Positions 9,005-16,936 are shown, numbered from the stretch's first letter. The stretch: 64,000 nt of DNA from Candidatus Desulforudis audaxviator MP104C (GCF_000018425.1 NC_010424.1:2062501-2126500); one strand, 5' to 3'. The notes: generated by a model not told the origin, from the letters alone. Numbers and translations: made by a program.

Positions 9005-9622
9005 CTAACCGGCGGCACCCGCTGCAGGCGCCTGGACCTGCGGGGACCTCGCCGCCGAGAGCGCCCTCGCCACCTCCGTCAACCGTTCCAGCTTCCCTGC
9101 ATCAACATCCCGCAGCGTAATCATAGCATCCTCATGCCCCACCTCGCCGCACAGGGCGATGGTATAACAGTCGGTGCCCCCGCGAATGATTTTAAGCGCC
9201 AGGTTAGCGTAGTGACAGTGCACTCCTACGAAAACCCCCACGTCGATTCGGTTGTGCCAGATCGTCAGGTTGGGGTGGTTCGGATTGATCTCCACCGCCG
9301 GGTTGATCATCGGATACTTGGGCCGATAATCCGGCATGGGGATGGCGCGCGCCCCCACCGCCTCCATCAGTTTCAGTACCGCTCTCGCCTTCTCCACCGC
9401 CCCGTCCTTCCACGCCCACAAGATCTTCGGCCCCGGGAAAAACACCGGATTTCGCGCCGTTAACAGCTTCTCCGCGATTACCCGAAAGGCGTCCTCCTCC
9501 GGCACTACCCGGCCTTCCACCAGGGCCTCACCGCGCTGCGGCAGCTCCACCCCCATGGATGCCGCCGCAGGTGGCAGGTAGCCCTCCGGTCCGGGCCGCA
9601 CCCAGTACTCACCCACTGCCAT
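9005..9622 (-). CDS. CdhB-like protein (CODH/ACDS epsilon-subunit family fold)
   Basis: A 205-residue cytoplasmic protein that heads the oxidoreductase cluster. The segment ARNPVFFPGPKILWAWKDG near residue 55, followed by MPDYRPKYP and DVGVFVGVHCHYANLALKII, resembles the small subunit (CdhB, epsilon) of archaeal CO dehydrogenase/acetyl-CoA synthase, which has a DHS-like Rossmann fold. Several His and Cys lie in VHCHYAN and the later CGEVGHED. The second ATG (9622) is chosen because it lies seven bases after AGGAGG. No CO dehydrogenase catalytic subunit is present, so a role as accessory or nucleotide-binding subunit of the 2-oxoacid enzyme is only inferred. Confidence 0.6.
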   Translation of the reverse strand: MAVGEYWVRPGPEGYLPPAAASMGVELPQRGEALVEGRVVPEEDAFRVIAEKLLTARNPVFFPGPKILWAWKDGAVEKARAVLKLMEAVGARAIPMPDYRPKYPMINPAVEINPNHPNLTIWHNRIDVGVFVGVHCHYANLALKIIRGGTDCYTIALCGEVGHEDAMITLRDVDAGKLERLTEVARALSAARSPQVQAPAAGAAG

Positions 9623-9694
9623 GGCCATCCCTCCTGGTATTTCTTAGTCCAACCACCCGCCGAAACGGCGGATCCGCTTCCCGTTCTTCTCGTC

Positions 9695-10012
9695 TCACGA
9701 AAAGTGGTGGTCCCTGATTACCTGCACGTCCGCCACGTGCACCACCAGCCTGATCCCCCGATCCATCATCTCCTGCAACCCCCGCAAAATACGGTCCGCC
9801 ACTTCAGGACTGGCGATGACGACGACCTCCACGTTGCCCGAAAGATCACCGACTCCGCCCCGGCTCTTCTTCATACCGTGCCGTCCCTTTCCGCGAAAGC
9901 CCTCGTAAATTGTGAAACCGCTGGCTCCGGAATTCCCGGCGAGCTCGACCACCGCATCCACGTAAGTGCCCTCAACGATGGTGCTGATGCGTTTCTTGGT
10001 GAAGAGCTGCAT
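9695..10012 (-). CDS. sbtB: SbtB-like PII signalling protein
   Basis: A 105-residue PII-like protein. VEGTYVDAVVELAGNSGASG and the GFRGKGRHGMKKSRGG loop fit the SbtB/PII-like group that binds adenyl nucleotides and gates the bicarbonate transporter SbtA. It lacks the Tyr-uridylylation T-loop of classical GlnB. The ATG follows AAGGGGG. It is the next gene after sbtA on the same strand, about 120 bases downstream, which strongly supports the pairing. Confidence 0.85.
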   Translation of the reverse strand: MQLFTKKRISTIVEGTYVDAVVELAGNSGASGFTIYEGFRGKGRHGMKKSRGGVGDLSGNVEVVVIASPEVADRILRGLQEMMDRGIRLVVHVADVQVIRDHHFS

Positions 10013-10133
10013 CAGAATTACCCCCTTGTGCTAATACTACCTCGTTAAGCCAGAACCACAGAACTTGGTTTGGCGAGATTTTCAGCCACGGCAAAAACAA
10101 GGCTTTTAGGACCTGGGTAAATGTCGCAAAAAA

Positions 10134-11147
10134 TCATCTGAGTATCCCGATCAGGTAATCCGCCAGGTAGTAGTACAGCGGGATTCCCACCAGAAGGTTG
10201 AAAGGCAGCGTTACCCCCACCGACACACCCAGGTACAGGGCTGGATTGGCCTTCGGCAGGGCCAGCCGCATGGCCGCCGGGGCCACGATATAGGAGCAGC
10301 TGGCGGCCAACACCGCCAACAGCGCCGTGCCCCCCACACTGAGATCGGTCATGACCCCGACCGCCAGGCCCCACAAAGCATTTACGGGCGGCATCACGAT
10401 ACCGAAGAGCACCAGGAACCATCCGGTTTTCCGCAGGTCAGCCAGCCTGTCACCCGCGATGGTCCCCATTTCCAACATGAAGAGGCACAAAATACCCAGG
10501 AAAATACCCTGGAAGAAGATCTCCACGCCGGCCATCCCACGCGGCCCGGCGATATAACCGACCAGCAGCCCGCCCAACAACAGAACGACGCTTTTGCTCA
10601 AGACCACCTTCCTGACCGTCCGGCCCAAAGTGCTCCTTGCCTGGGTCGAATCACTCCGATTCTTTTCTTTAATCCACGAAACCAGAATCAGAACGGCAAC
10701 AATGCCCGGTAATTCCATAATGGCGGGCAAGCCGTACATGAAACCCTCGTAATTCACGGCCATAAGACTCAGGAACGCCGTACCCGCCAAGAAGGTGACC
10801 ACGCTGATCGACCCGTAATGACCGGCAATGGCGGCCGCATCGTCGGTTTTCAATTTACCGATCCGCCAAAGAATAATAAAGGAATAAACCGGGATGACGG
10901 CACACAACAAGACGGCACCCAGAACCACCAAAGCCATGTCCGCCGTCAGACCGGCCTCGGCGATCGACACCCCGCCCTTGAATCCAATTGCGATCAAAAG
11001 GTAAATAGTGATGAACTCGCTGATCGAACTGGGAAACTCAACCTTCGCCTTCGCCAGGGCAATTAGCACGCCCAGGCCGAAAAACAAGATTACTGGTGAA
11101 GTTAGATTAGCCAAGGCCACCTCGAACATGTCCGCCACGCATTTCAC
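10134..11147 (-). CDS. sbtA: sodium-dependent bicarbonate transporter SbtA
   Basis: A 337-residue integral membrane protein with about ten helices in two inverted halves, matching the SbtA (DUF897) family. Family features are the opening LTSPVILFFGLGVLIALAKA, AIGFKGGVSIAEAG, AGHYGSISVVTFLAG and, in the second half, CSYIVAPAAMRLALPKANPA. SbtA imports bicarbonate with sodium. The annotated start is a GTG with a poor ribosome site; the ATG seven codons later is possible. A 230-base leader with a terminator-like hairpin precedes it, and sbtB follows. Confidence 0.88.
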   Translation of the reverse strand: MKCVADMFEVALANLTSPVILFFGLGVLIALAKAKVEFPSSISEFITIYLLIAIGFKGGVSIAEAGLTADMALVVLGAVLLCAVIPVYSFIILWRIGKLKTDDAAAIAGHYGSISVVTFLAGTAFLSLMAVNYEGFMYGLPAIMELPGIVAVLILVSWIKEKNRSDSTQARSTLGRTVRKVVLSKSVVLLLGGLLVGYIAGPRGMAGVEIFFQGIFLGILCLFMLEMGTIAGDRLADLRKTGWFLVLFGIVMPPVNALWGLAVGVMTDLSVGGTALLAVLAASCSYIVAPAAMRLALPKANPALYLGVSVGVTLPFNLLVGIPLYYYLADYLIGILR

Positions 11148-11230
11148 GCTCCGTGCATCGGTGTGCTACATTCGGCGAACTCGGCGGAGGAGAGGACTCC
11201 AACGGGCTAACTAAGGTTCTTCTTGCGACG

Positions 11231-11267
11231 GAAAACAAACGACCCCGGTCAGGACTCAATCGGGGCC
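11231..11267 (-). terminator. terminator-like hairpin in the sbtA leader
   Basis: On the minus strand a 7-bp stem (GGCCCCG with CGGGGTC, one G-U pair, 13-base loop) is followed by GTTTGTTTT. It lies upstream of sbtA inside its transcript, so it may be an attenuator. It could also end transcription coming from the right. Confidence 0.5.
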
Positions 11268-11388
11268 GTCACTCACCCATCCCCGGCCGTAAACGCCTTG
11301 AATGAAGCCCATCGGGCCACCGTAAGCAAAAACCCCCAAGACCCGCCGATACTCCGCCAGCCCACACCGCCGACGCCATGTCCTTAAG

Positions 11389-11418
11389 ATTATAGCCCCT
11401 ATTCTAACTCTTTGTCCG
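11389..11418 (-). promoter_or_regulatory. sigma-A-like promoter for sbtA-sbtB
   Basis: Minus strand CGGACA (11413-11418), an 18-bp spacer, then a perfect TATAAT (11389-11394). It points toward sbtA, giving a leader of about 230 bases. Confidence 0.55.
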
Positions 11419-11513
11419 AGCAACAGTCAATCAAAATCGAACTGTTCTTCTAAATAATACATGATACAGATCACGCGGTCGCCTCAGCTGCGTTTTGACC
11501 GGCCAGCAGTCAA

Positions 11514-11774
11514 TCAAAAATCGAACAGGTCTCCGAGAAATGACTCCCGCTTGCGCTTTTTCTCGTAACTCCCTTGCTTTTCCGGCCGTTGGTAGCGTTC
11601 CTCCGACTGCCGCGGGCGATGCTCCACCGGCGATTCCCGAAGCGCTGAACGCTCGATGATCTTGTCGAGTTCACCCCTGTCCAGCCAGACACCGCGACAT
11701 TGGGGGCAATAGTCAATCTCCACACCGCTCCGCTCGGTCATAGTCAGGCTGACATTACATACGGGACATTTCAT
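11514..11774 (-). CDS. TFIIB-type zinc-ribbon protein
   Basis: An 86-residue protein with an N-terminal zinc ribbon of the zf-TFIIB family: CPVCNVSL (Cys3, Cys6) and CPQCRGVWLDRGELD (about 23 and 26). A highly charged, Arg/Glu/Lys-rich tail ends in FLGDLFDF. The family is widespread and its role is poorly known. The ATG at 11774 lies a few bases after GAGGTTAAG, itself part of a possible 25-codon ORF (11778-11855) just upstream. Confidence 0.85.
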   Translation of the reverse strand: MKCPVCNVSLTMTERSGVEIDYCPQCRGVWLDRGELDKIIERSALRESPVEHRPRQSEERYQRPEKQGSYEKKRKRESFLGDLFDF

Positions 11775-11777
11775 TGC

Positions 11778-11855
11778 CTACTTAACCTCCACTTCAAGAA
11801 ATATAAGTTTTCCGCGGACTACAAAATACGAGCGCTCCCCTATTAACCCTTGCAT
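11778..11855 (-). CDS. possible 25-residue small protein
   Basis: A short ORF begins at the ATG at 11855 (MQGLIGERSYFVVRGKL...) and ends just before the zinc-ribbon gene. An AGGAGG is only two bases upstream of the ATG, which is too close for a normal ribosome site. The frame stays open upstream into the end of the DUF6671 gene. It could be a real leader peptide or chance. Confidence 0.25.
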   Translation of the reverse strand: MQGLIGERSYFVVRGKLIFLEVEVK

Positions 11856-11881
11856 CACCTCCTGGAAGCCATCGGGCTTTG

Positions 11882-12877
11882 TTACGGATTGCAGTACGGG
11901 CAGTTTCCTGCCGACGCTGTTTTCCGACCATCGTAACGCGGCCGGTTGACGTGGTGCGTGCAACGGGGACAGGCCTCCACCAATTCACTGACCAGCCCGG
12001 TGGGGTGACCGCATTCCTCGCAGGGCAGACCCTTGATCACATCGACCACCCCCCAGCCCGGGGTTTCACAAACGGGGCAGCATCTGAGCAGCCGGCGCCC
12101 GAGGCGAAAAGCGAGCCGGCGGATGACCGCGAGCCGCGACGGATTCATATGGGCCCGCATGTCCGTCTCCACCCGTGCCAAGCCGTCACGCGAGGCAGAC
12201 GCGCACTCCCGCAATGCCGCCTGCAGGGCTTCGACCGTCCGGAGGCCTTTGTGCAGCAGCCGGGTTTCCAACCCGGTATTCGGCCGCACCACCACGGCGT
12301 GGGACGGAAAACCGGCCCGGTCGAGGAACCCGGCAAGGTCGGCGAAAGAGGCGGCGGTGGTGTGATCATAGTTTGTCCGGTTGGTCATCATCTGCTCCAC
12401 CACCTGGATCTGGAGCCGGTCATCCACGAAAACCAGTAGTTCGTGGTGCAGGGGTACGAACGGAACGCGGGGGTCGGGACCAAAGCTCCCCTCGCTGGCC
12501 AAGCCCAGCGGCAGGCCGGCGGCGTCCATCCCCAGGCGTGCCTTCCGGACGGCAACCTCCAGTGGAGTACCCACCCGCTCGACCTCGCCGGTGAAAGTGC
12601 CCAGGGTATCGGTATCCAGTCCCGCCGGCACCTGGACCGCAAGCCCCAGTAACGCCTTCAAGGGAGGCCCGATGACCACCTCCTTGCCGTGTTTAGTGCT
12701 CAGCACCGCAGTGCACCCATGGTAGCGGCCGGGTGTCCGTGGCGTGCGGCCAGCCTTGCGGAAACGGAACTTCGCGCCGCCGGGTTGAGGCTTGGGGCAC
12801 CCCCAGGCCCGCCCCGCAAACACCGCCGGAGGGTCGGGAGATCCCGCGCCCCTGTTACTGGTCAGCATCGCGCCCAT
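11882..12877 (-). CDS. DUF6671-family protein with C-terminal zinc ribbons
   Basis: A 331-residue reading frame. The recognisable part begins near residue 53 with AVLSTKHGKEVVIGPPLKAL, which is how DUF6671 proteins start. It ends with several zinc-knuckle pairs: CCPVCETPGW, CEECGHPTG, CPRCTHH and CPYCNP. The first 50 or so residues are Gly/Pro/Arg-rich and unlike the family. They overlap the end of purK and may reflect translational coupling or a misplaced start; no in-frame ATG is closer to the conserved domain. Function unknown. Confidence 0.7.
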   Translation of the reverse strand: MGAMLTSNRGAGSPDPPAVFAGRAWGCPKPQPGGAKFRFRKAGRTPRTPGRYHGCTAVLSTKHGKEVVIGPPLKALLGLAVQVPAGLDTDTLGTFTGEVERVGTPLEVAVRKARLGMDAAGLPLGLASEGSFGPDPRVPFVPLHHELLVFVDDRLQIQVVEQMMTNRTNYDHTTAASFADLAGFLDRAGFPSHAVVVRPNTGLETRLLHKGLRTVEALQAALRECASASRDGLARVETDMRAHMNPSRLAVIRRLAFRLGRRLLRCCPVCETPGWGVVDVIKGLPCEECGHPTGLVSELVEACPRCTHHVNRPRYDGRKTASAGNCPYCNP

Positions 12878-14061
12878 CTCCCGTCCGCCCCGCCGCCCGC
12901 CCGGCTGATCGGAGCCGAGACGCTGTCGCCGGGGCGAAGCAGCACCACGATCTCCTCCGCCTCCCGTAAGGCGCGGTCGGTGTCGGCATCAACGATCAGG
13001 ACGTGCCCCATCTTCCGGCCCACCTTTGCCTCCCTTTTGCCGTAAAGGTGCAGGCGGGCGTTTGGGCGCGACAACACCGTTTCCCAGCACGGGGTGCCCT
13101 CAACCCAAAGCTCTCCAAGCAGATTCACCATGACCGCGGGGGAGAGCAGCGCGGGATCGCCCAACGGCAGACCGCAGACCGCCCGCAGATGTTGCTCGAA
13201 CTGAGAGGTCACGCAGGCGCCGAAAGTGTAGTGTCCGCTGTTGTGCGTTCGGGGAGCGATCTCATTGACCAGCACGCTCTCGCCGCCCAAGACGAACATT
13301 TCAACCGCCATGACCCCGACGTGTCCGAGCAACTCGGCAATGTCGCAGGCCATCCGTTTCGCCTCCCGGCTGGTCCGCTCCGACACCGCGGCCGGCACCC
13401 TGGTGGTGTGGAGGATATGCCGCACGTGCACGTTCTCGGCCACCGGGTAGACCCGCGTCTCGCCCTGCACGCCGCGGGCCAGAATGACCGCGATCTCCAT
13501 CTTGAAAGGAACGAGGGTTTCCAGTACGGCCGGCCGGCCACCGATGGCCCGCCAGGCGCTCTCCAGCGCACCGGGTTCAGTCACCACCACCTGGCCTTTT
13601 CCATCGTAACCGCCCTGCCGGCTCTTGAGAACGGCGGGAAAGTCAACCGCACGGACGGCCTCGCCAAGACAGCGGGGATCGTCAACCGCCGCGAAGGGTG
13701 CCTGGGGAAAACCGGCCGTCTTGAGAAACTCCTTCTGCAGCAGGCGGTCCTGGATGGTACGCAACACGCTCGCGCTTGGGTGGACCGGCACGGCTCTCTC
13801 GAGCCGAGCCAGAAGCGCGGCCGGCACGAACTCGTTTTCTACGGTAACCACGTCCACTTGGGCGGCCAGCCTCAGAGCGGCCTCGACATCATCCAGGGAG
13901 GCCTGCAGGAAAAAGTCCGCAACTTGAGCCGCCGGACAACCAGCCACGGGGTCCAGCACGCCCACCCCGTATCCCATCCGTTTCGCCTCCAGGGCCAGCA
14001 TCCGGCCCAGTTGGCCGCCTCCCAGCACCCCGACGCGGCCTCCCGGAAACACCGTTTTCAC
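12862..14061 (-). CDS. purK: N5-carboxyaminoimidazole ribonucleotide synthase PurK
   Basis: ATP-grasp enzyme of purine synthesis, 399 residues, converting AIR, ATP and bicarbonate to N5-CAIR. The opening [20 protein letters not shown] is the PurK signature. [20 protein letters not shown] near residue 150 is the ATP-grasp lid and [13 protein letters not shown] near 267 the metal/AIR site. It overlaps purE by four bases (ATGA), so the two are translationally coupled. The C-terminus overlaps the next gene by 16 bases. Confidence 0.97.
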   Translation of the reverse strand: MKTVFPGGRVGVLGGGQLGRMLALEAKRMGYGVGVLDPVAGCPAAQVADFFLQASLDDVEAALRLAAQVDVVTVENEFVPAALLARLERAVPVHPSASVLRTIQDRLLQKEFLKTAGFPQAPFAAVDDPRCLGEAVRAVDFPAVLKSRQGGYDGKGQVVVTEPGALESAWRAIGGRPAVLETLVPFKMEIAVILARGVQGETRVYPVAENVHVRHILHTTRVPAAVSERTSREAKRMACDIAELLGHVGVMAVEMFVLGGESVLVNEIAPRTHNSGHYTFGACVTSQFEQHLRAVCGLPLGDPALLSPAVMVNLLGELWVEGTPCWETVLSRPNARLHLYGKREAKVGRKMGHVLIVDADTDRALREAEEIVVLLRPGDSVSAPISRAGGGADGRWARC

Positions 14062-14555
14062 AACTGCTCCTCCAAGACGCGGGCCGTTTCCCGCTGCCTC
14101 CGGGACTGGAGCCTTTCCCGCAGAGCGGGGTCAGAGAGCGCCAGTATGGACACGGCCAGCAAAGCCGCATTCACCGCGCCGGCCTCACCGATGGCCAGCG
14201 TCCCGACCGGAACGCCCTTCGGCATCTGGACAATGGACAGCAGCGAATCGAGACCTTGCAGGGCTCGGGATTGGACTGGTACGCCCAGAACCGGAAGGGT
14301 GGTGCGGGATGCCGTCATCCCCGGCAGGTGAGCGGCTCCACCGGCCCCAGCGATGATTACCCGCAGTCCCCGGGCTTCGGCAGTACTTGCGTATTCAAAA
14401 AGGAAATCGGGAGTGCGGTGCGCGGACACCACCCGGCATTCGTGAGGCACCCCCAGTTCGGACAGCACCTCGGAGGCATGCCGCATCGTTTCCCAATCGC
14501 TGCGGCTGCCCATAATCACGCCGACTATCGGTGCTGAATCGCTTGTAGGCTTCAT
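14058..14555 (-). CDS. purE: N5-CAIR mutase PurE
   Basis: Class I PurE, 165 residues, which moves the carboxyl group of N5-CAIR to give CAIR. The motif [14 protein letters not shown] at the N-terminus, [10 protein letters not shown] near residue 43 and [13 protein letters not shown] near 70 are all present. It is the first gene of purEK, about 100 bases downstream of a strong promoter. Confidence 0.97.
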   Translation of the reverse strand: MKPTSDSAPIVGVIMGSRSDWETMRHASEVLSELGVPHECRVVSAHRTPDFLFEYASTAEARGLRVIIAGAGGAAHLPGMTASRTTLPVLGVPVQSRALQGLDSLLSIVQMPKGVPVGTLAIGEAGAVNAALLAVSILALSDPALRERLQSRRQRETARVLEEQL

Positions 14556-14660
14556 GGCCGGGCCCTTTACCTCCCTAAAGATGGATATGGCCTCCCGGAA
14601 ACTACAACCCTAACCGCCCTTGGCCTAGCGTCCCCGGTGTCTTTCTTTCCATACCTAAAT

Positions 14661-14688
14661 ATCCTACACAAAAAGGAGTTATTGTCAA
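14661..14688 (-). promoter_or_regulatory. promoter for purEK
   Basis: Minus strand TTGACA (14683-14688), 16-bp spacer, TAGGAT (14661-14666). The -35 is perfect. The leader to purE is about 100 bases; no purine riboswitch was recognised in it. Confidence 0.6.
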
Positions 14689-14693
14689 CGGCC

Positions 14694-14860
14694 GGTGAAA
14701 ATGTCACCCCCCGGGATATCGCTAAAGCGGCCTGAGAAAACGTCACCCGCAAGGACCCGTTCCATAATACCTAGTCTCCTGGCTTCCTTGGGTTTCAAGA
14801 AAACGTCTCCCTTCATGGGTGACATTTTCTCAGACCGCTTATGAGGTGACAATATCACAG
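14694..14860. repeat. IS-end-like inverted and direct repeats (MITE-like relic)
   Basis: A 22-bp repeat, GCGGCCTGAGAAAACGTCACC plus C at 14727-14748, is matched in reverse at 14817-14838 with two mismatches. Related motifs occur at 14694-14710 (GGTGAAAATGTCACCCC), 14797-14812 (CAAGAAAACGTCTCCC) and 14843-14860. Multiple copies of a GAGAAAA(C/T)GTCACC motif in both orientations are typical of the ends of some large IS families. No transposase lies between them. Confidence 0.65.
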
Positions 14861-14886
14861 GCCAACAGCACCGCTTTTTGTGAGTA

Positions 14887-14915
14887 TTGACTTTTTGCGC
14901 GGGTTTGTGTATACT
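14887..14915 (+). promoter_or_regulatory. promoter of the tRNA-Asp/Phe/Gly operon
   Basis: TTGACT (14887-14892), 17-bp spacer, TATACT (14910-14915). It ends 13 bases before the first tRNA, as expected for a stable-RNA promoter. Confidence 0.75.
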
Positions 14916-14928
14916 GAAGTTCGTCGGT

Positions 14929-15006
14929 GGAGCTGTGGTGTAGCCAGGTGAACATATCTGCCTGTCACGCAGAAGACCGCGGGTTCAAATCCCGTCAGCT
15001 CCGCCA
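14929..15006 (+). tRNA. tRNA-Asp (GTC)
   Basis: Cloverleaf with acceptor GGAGCTG pairing to CAGCTCC, anticodon loop CTGTCAC (anticodon GTC), T-arm GGGTTCAAATCCC, discriminator G and encoded CCA. Confidence 0.97.
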
Positions 15007-15014
15007 TAAATTCC

Positions 15015-15090
15015 GCCAAGGTAGCTCAGTTGGTAGAGCAGGGGACTGAAAATCCCCGTGTCGGCGGTTCGATTCCGTCCCTTGGCACCA
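15015..15090 (+). tRNA. tRNA-Phe (GAA)
   Basis: Acceptor GCCAAGG pairs with CCTTGGC, D-arm AGCTCAGTTGGTAGAGC, anticodon loop CTGAAAA (GAA), T-arm GGTTCGATTCC and encoded CCA. Eight bases after tRNA-Asp. Confidence 0.97.
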
Positions 15091-15104
15091 TCAAGGCCAA
15101 ACGT

Positions 15105-15179
15105 GCGGAAGTGGCTCAGCGGTAGAGCATCGCCTTGCCAAGGCGAGGGTCGCGGGTTCGAATCCCGTCTTCCGCTCCA
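15105..15179 (+). tRNA. tRNA-Gly (GCC)
   Basis: Acceptor GCGGAAG pairs with CTTCCGC, anticodon loop TTGCCAA (GCC), T-arm GGGTTCGAATCCC, encoded CCA. Last tRNA of the operon, followed by a terminator. Confidence 0.97.
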
Positions 15180-15217
15180 GAAGATAAGAAAAGGGCAAGT
15201 CCCCCTGTTCTTAAAAG

Positions 15218-15257
15218 AACCTCCTAAAGGTGAGCGCAGAGCCGGAAGGAGGTTTTT
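15218..15257 (+). terminator. terminator of the tRNA operon
   Basis: Stem AACCTCCT (15218-15225) pairs with AGGAGGTT (15247-15254), followed by TTT and a pyrimidine-rich run. Confidence 0.7.
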
Positions 15258-15272
15258 CCTTTGCCGGAAAAC

Positions 15273-15632
15273 CTAAATTCCCGGCGGCCGCGGGCGCCAG
15301 ATGGTCTCCGGCGTTTCCGGATTCCAGTACGCGTCGCAATCCATACAGCAGTACTTGCCCAGGCTGGGGGTAATGGCCATCAGCGCACCAAACAGCAGCA
15401 GGAAAGGGATCATCAGCCGGCCCAGCGGGTAAAAGAAGCCGAGCAGGTAGCAGAGGATTGAACCGACGATGCCCACCCCGAACCCGGCCCCCAATTTCAC
15501 CAGGCGGCCGGTGGCCGTGTTCTTGGAACCGCAGTCTGGGCAGACGGGCCTTGCCAGGAGCCCCCGGCGCAGATAACCCATCACCGCCGACGTGAACACA
15601 GAACCTACAGGATTCAAGGAACCCACGCACAT
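15273..15632 (-). CDS. small zinc-ribbon membrane protein
   Basis: A 119-residue protein. A zinc-knuckle CPDCGSKNTATGR near residue 31 precedes two hydrophobic helices (about 47-66 and 70-90), and a second pair, CCMDCDAYW, follows near 94. The architecture suggests a membrane-anchored zinc ribbon formed from both halves. The ATG follows AAGGAGG. It lies downstream of tauE on the same strand but a GC-rich hairpin separates them. Function unknown. Confidence 0.75.
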   Translation of the reverse strand: MCVGSLNPVGSVFTSAVMGYLRRGLLARPVCPDCGSKNTATGRLVKLGAGFGVGIVGSILCYLLGFFYPLGRLMIPFLLLFGALMAITPSLGKYCCMDCDAYWNPETPETIWRPRPPGI

Positions 15633-15680
15633 CCCTCCTTAGGTCGGCCGCCCCGAAAAACAAGCCTGGAATTTGGTAGG

Positions 15681-15718
15681 GGCGGGGGAGCACCGAGCTG
15701 GCCGGACGCTCCCCCGCC
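15681..15718 (-). terminator. GC-rich hairpin after tauE
   Basis: A perfect 11-bp stem (GGCGGGGGAGC with GCTCCCCCGCC, 16-base loop) lies between tauE and the zinc-ribbon gene. There is no T-run, so it may be an intrinsic terminator of weak type or an mRNA-stabilising structure. Confidence 0.45.
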
Positions 15719-15751
15719 GAACCCCCAAAAGTCGCCTTATCTAGTGACTTT

Positions 15752-16936
15752 CTACTTGGCGACCGAAGCCGACGCCTTCTCGCGCCGCTCCTTGGCCATG
15801 CCCTTGAAGCACAGGTACAGGATGTAGGCGCTCAAGCCCAAAGCCGAGCCGAGCATCAGGTATTGGCTGGCCTTGGTCAGCCAATAGTAGGTGGTGTAGG
15901 AAGTGAACCATCCCGGCTGGTTCATCTCGGTAACGAGCATCTGCTGCATCAACTGCATGTTGTTCTTGAGGGCCGGAATGGCGTCCTTGCTGTATCCGGC
16001 AGCCAGGGCGTGCGCCTCCAGGGCTGACCAGTACACCTTCTCGAAGTAGTAGGCGATCTGGCGCATAATCACCGAGGTGCAGGCCAGGGCGATGGTCAGC
16101 GCGAAAAGGAACCGGATGAAGAGTCCGTAAACGTACTTGGTGGTGAGCGTGCCGAACTGCGCGCCGAAGGCCGCGCCGAGCAGCATGATCACCGCGGCTT
16201 TCAGCTCCACCGCGCCTTTGGCCGAGTAGCTGAACGCGCCGTAGGCGCCGGAGATCATGACCTCGAAGAGGTCCGTGCCCACCGCCACCTTGGTCGGGGT
16301 GCCGACGATGTACATCAGCGCGGGCACCCGCAGGAAGCCGCCGCCGACGCCCAGGACGCCGGCCACGAAACCGGTCAGGCAGCCCACGAAGATAACCACC
16401 CAGACGGAAATGGTGATGCCGGCGACTTTGCAGTGCACCACCGGCGGTACCGCGACGTCCTTCTGGAAAAAGCGGGACAGGGGTGTGCCGACCACGTCCT
16501 TGGCTTTAACGCCGGTCTCCCGTTCTTTTTTGCGGGCCTTGAAATACTCGCTGAACATGTAGATGGCCAGGAAGCCCAGGATGCCGATATAAATCCAGCG
16601 CACCACGGGGCCAGCGATGCCCAGGCGGGTCAACCACCTGATCATCTGGGCGCCCGCCTCAATCCCGGCGAAGGTGCCGATGATCATCAAGAGGGCGATG
16701 ATGATGCTCACGTGTCCGAAGCGCCAGTGTCGGAAGGTAGCGACTATCGACTTTCCGGCTATGTGCGCCATGTCAGTGCCGATGGCGTATGCCATCGGGA
16801 ACCCGAAGATATTGAGGGCGGGCGTGACCATAAAAGCGCCGCCGATACCGAAGTAACCACCGATAACGCCGACGCAAAAGCCGATCATTACCAGCGGCCA
16901 CGGGGAGATCTCAGCCCCTGAAATGGGCATGTACAC
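15752..16936 (-). CDS. TauE/SafE (TSUP) family anion exporter
   Basis: A 394-residue membrane protein of the TSUP family, which moves sulfite, organosulfonates or similar anions. The two half-repeats each open with the family glycine motif: GGYFGIGGAFMVTPALNIFG near residue 26 and AGVLGVGGGFLRVPALMY near 192. AIGTDMAHI and AVGTDLFEV are the matching second motifs. A loop of about 90 residues between the last helices (about 280-355) is longer than usual. It follows two very small membrane-protein genes on the same strand and a strong promoter. Confidence 0.9.
   Translation of the reverse strand: MYMPISGAEISPWPLVMIGFCVGVIGGYFGIGGAFMVTPALNIFGFPMAYAIGTDMAHIAGKSIVATFRHWRFGHVSIIIALLMIIGTFAGIEAGAQMIRWLTRLGIAGPVVRWIYIGILGFLAIYMFSEYFKARKKERETGVKAKDVVGTPLSRFFQKDVAVPPVVHCKVAGITISVWVVIFVGCLTGFVAGVLGVGGGFLRVPALMYIVGTPTKVAVGTDLFEVMISGAYGAFSYSAKGAVELKAAVIMLLGAAFGAQFGTLTTKYVYGLFIRFLFALTIALACTSVIMRQIAYYFEKVYWSALEAHALAAGYSKDAIPALKNNMQLMQQMLVTEMNQPGWFTSYTTYYWLTKASQYLMLGSALGLSAYILYLCFKGMAKERREKASASVAK

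Larger units (their letters stand above)
11148..11513 (-). other. leader/intergenic region of sbtA
   Basis: No conventional gene. On the minus strand it holds a promoter (11389-11418), a long GC-rich leader, a short possible peptide of about 18 codons ending near 11258, and a hairpin with a T-rich tail at 11231-11267, then about 80 bases to sbtA. The order promoter, leader, terminator-like hairpin, gene suggests attenuation. No known riboswitch class was recognised. Confidence 0.45.
14556..14928. other. intergenic region between purE and the tRNA operon
   Basis: Holds the minus-strand purE promoter (14661-14688), an IS-end-like inverted-repeat relic (14694-14860) and the plus-strand tRNA promoter (14887-14915). 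The only open frame (14567-14752, minus) has no support. Confidence 0.6.

Noticed and set aside
14694-14860. Repeats considered as a CRISPR array
   Set aside because: Copies are in both orientations, of unequal spacing and degenerate; no cas gene is present. No CRISPR array was found anywhere in the window.
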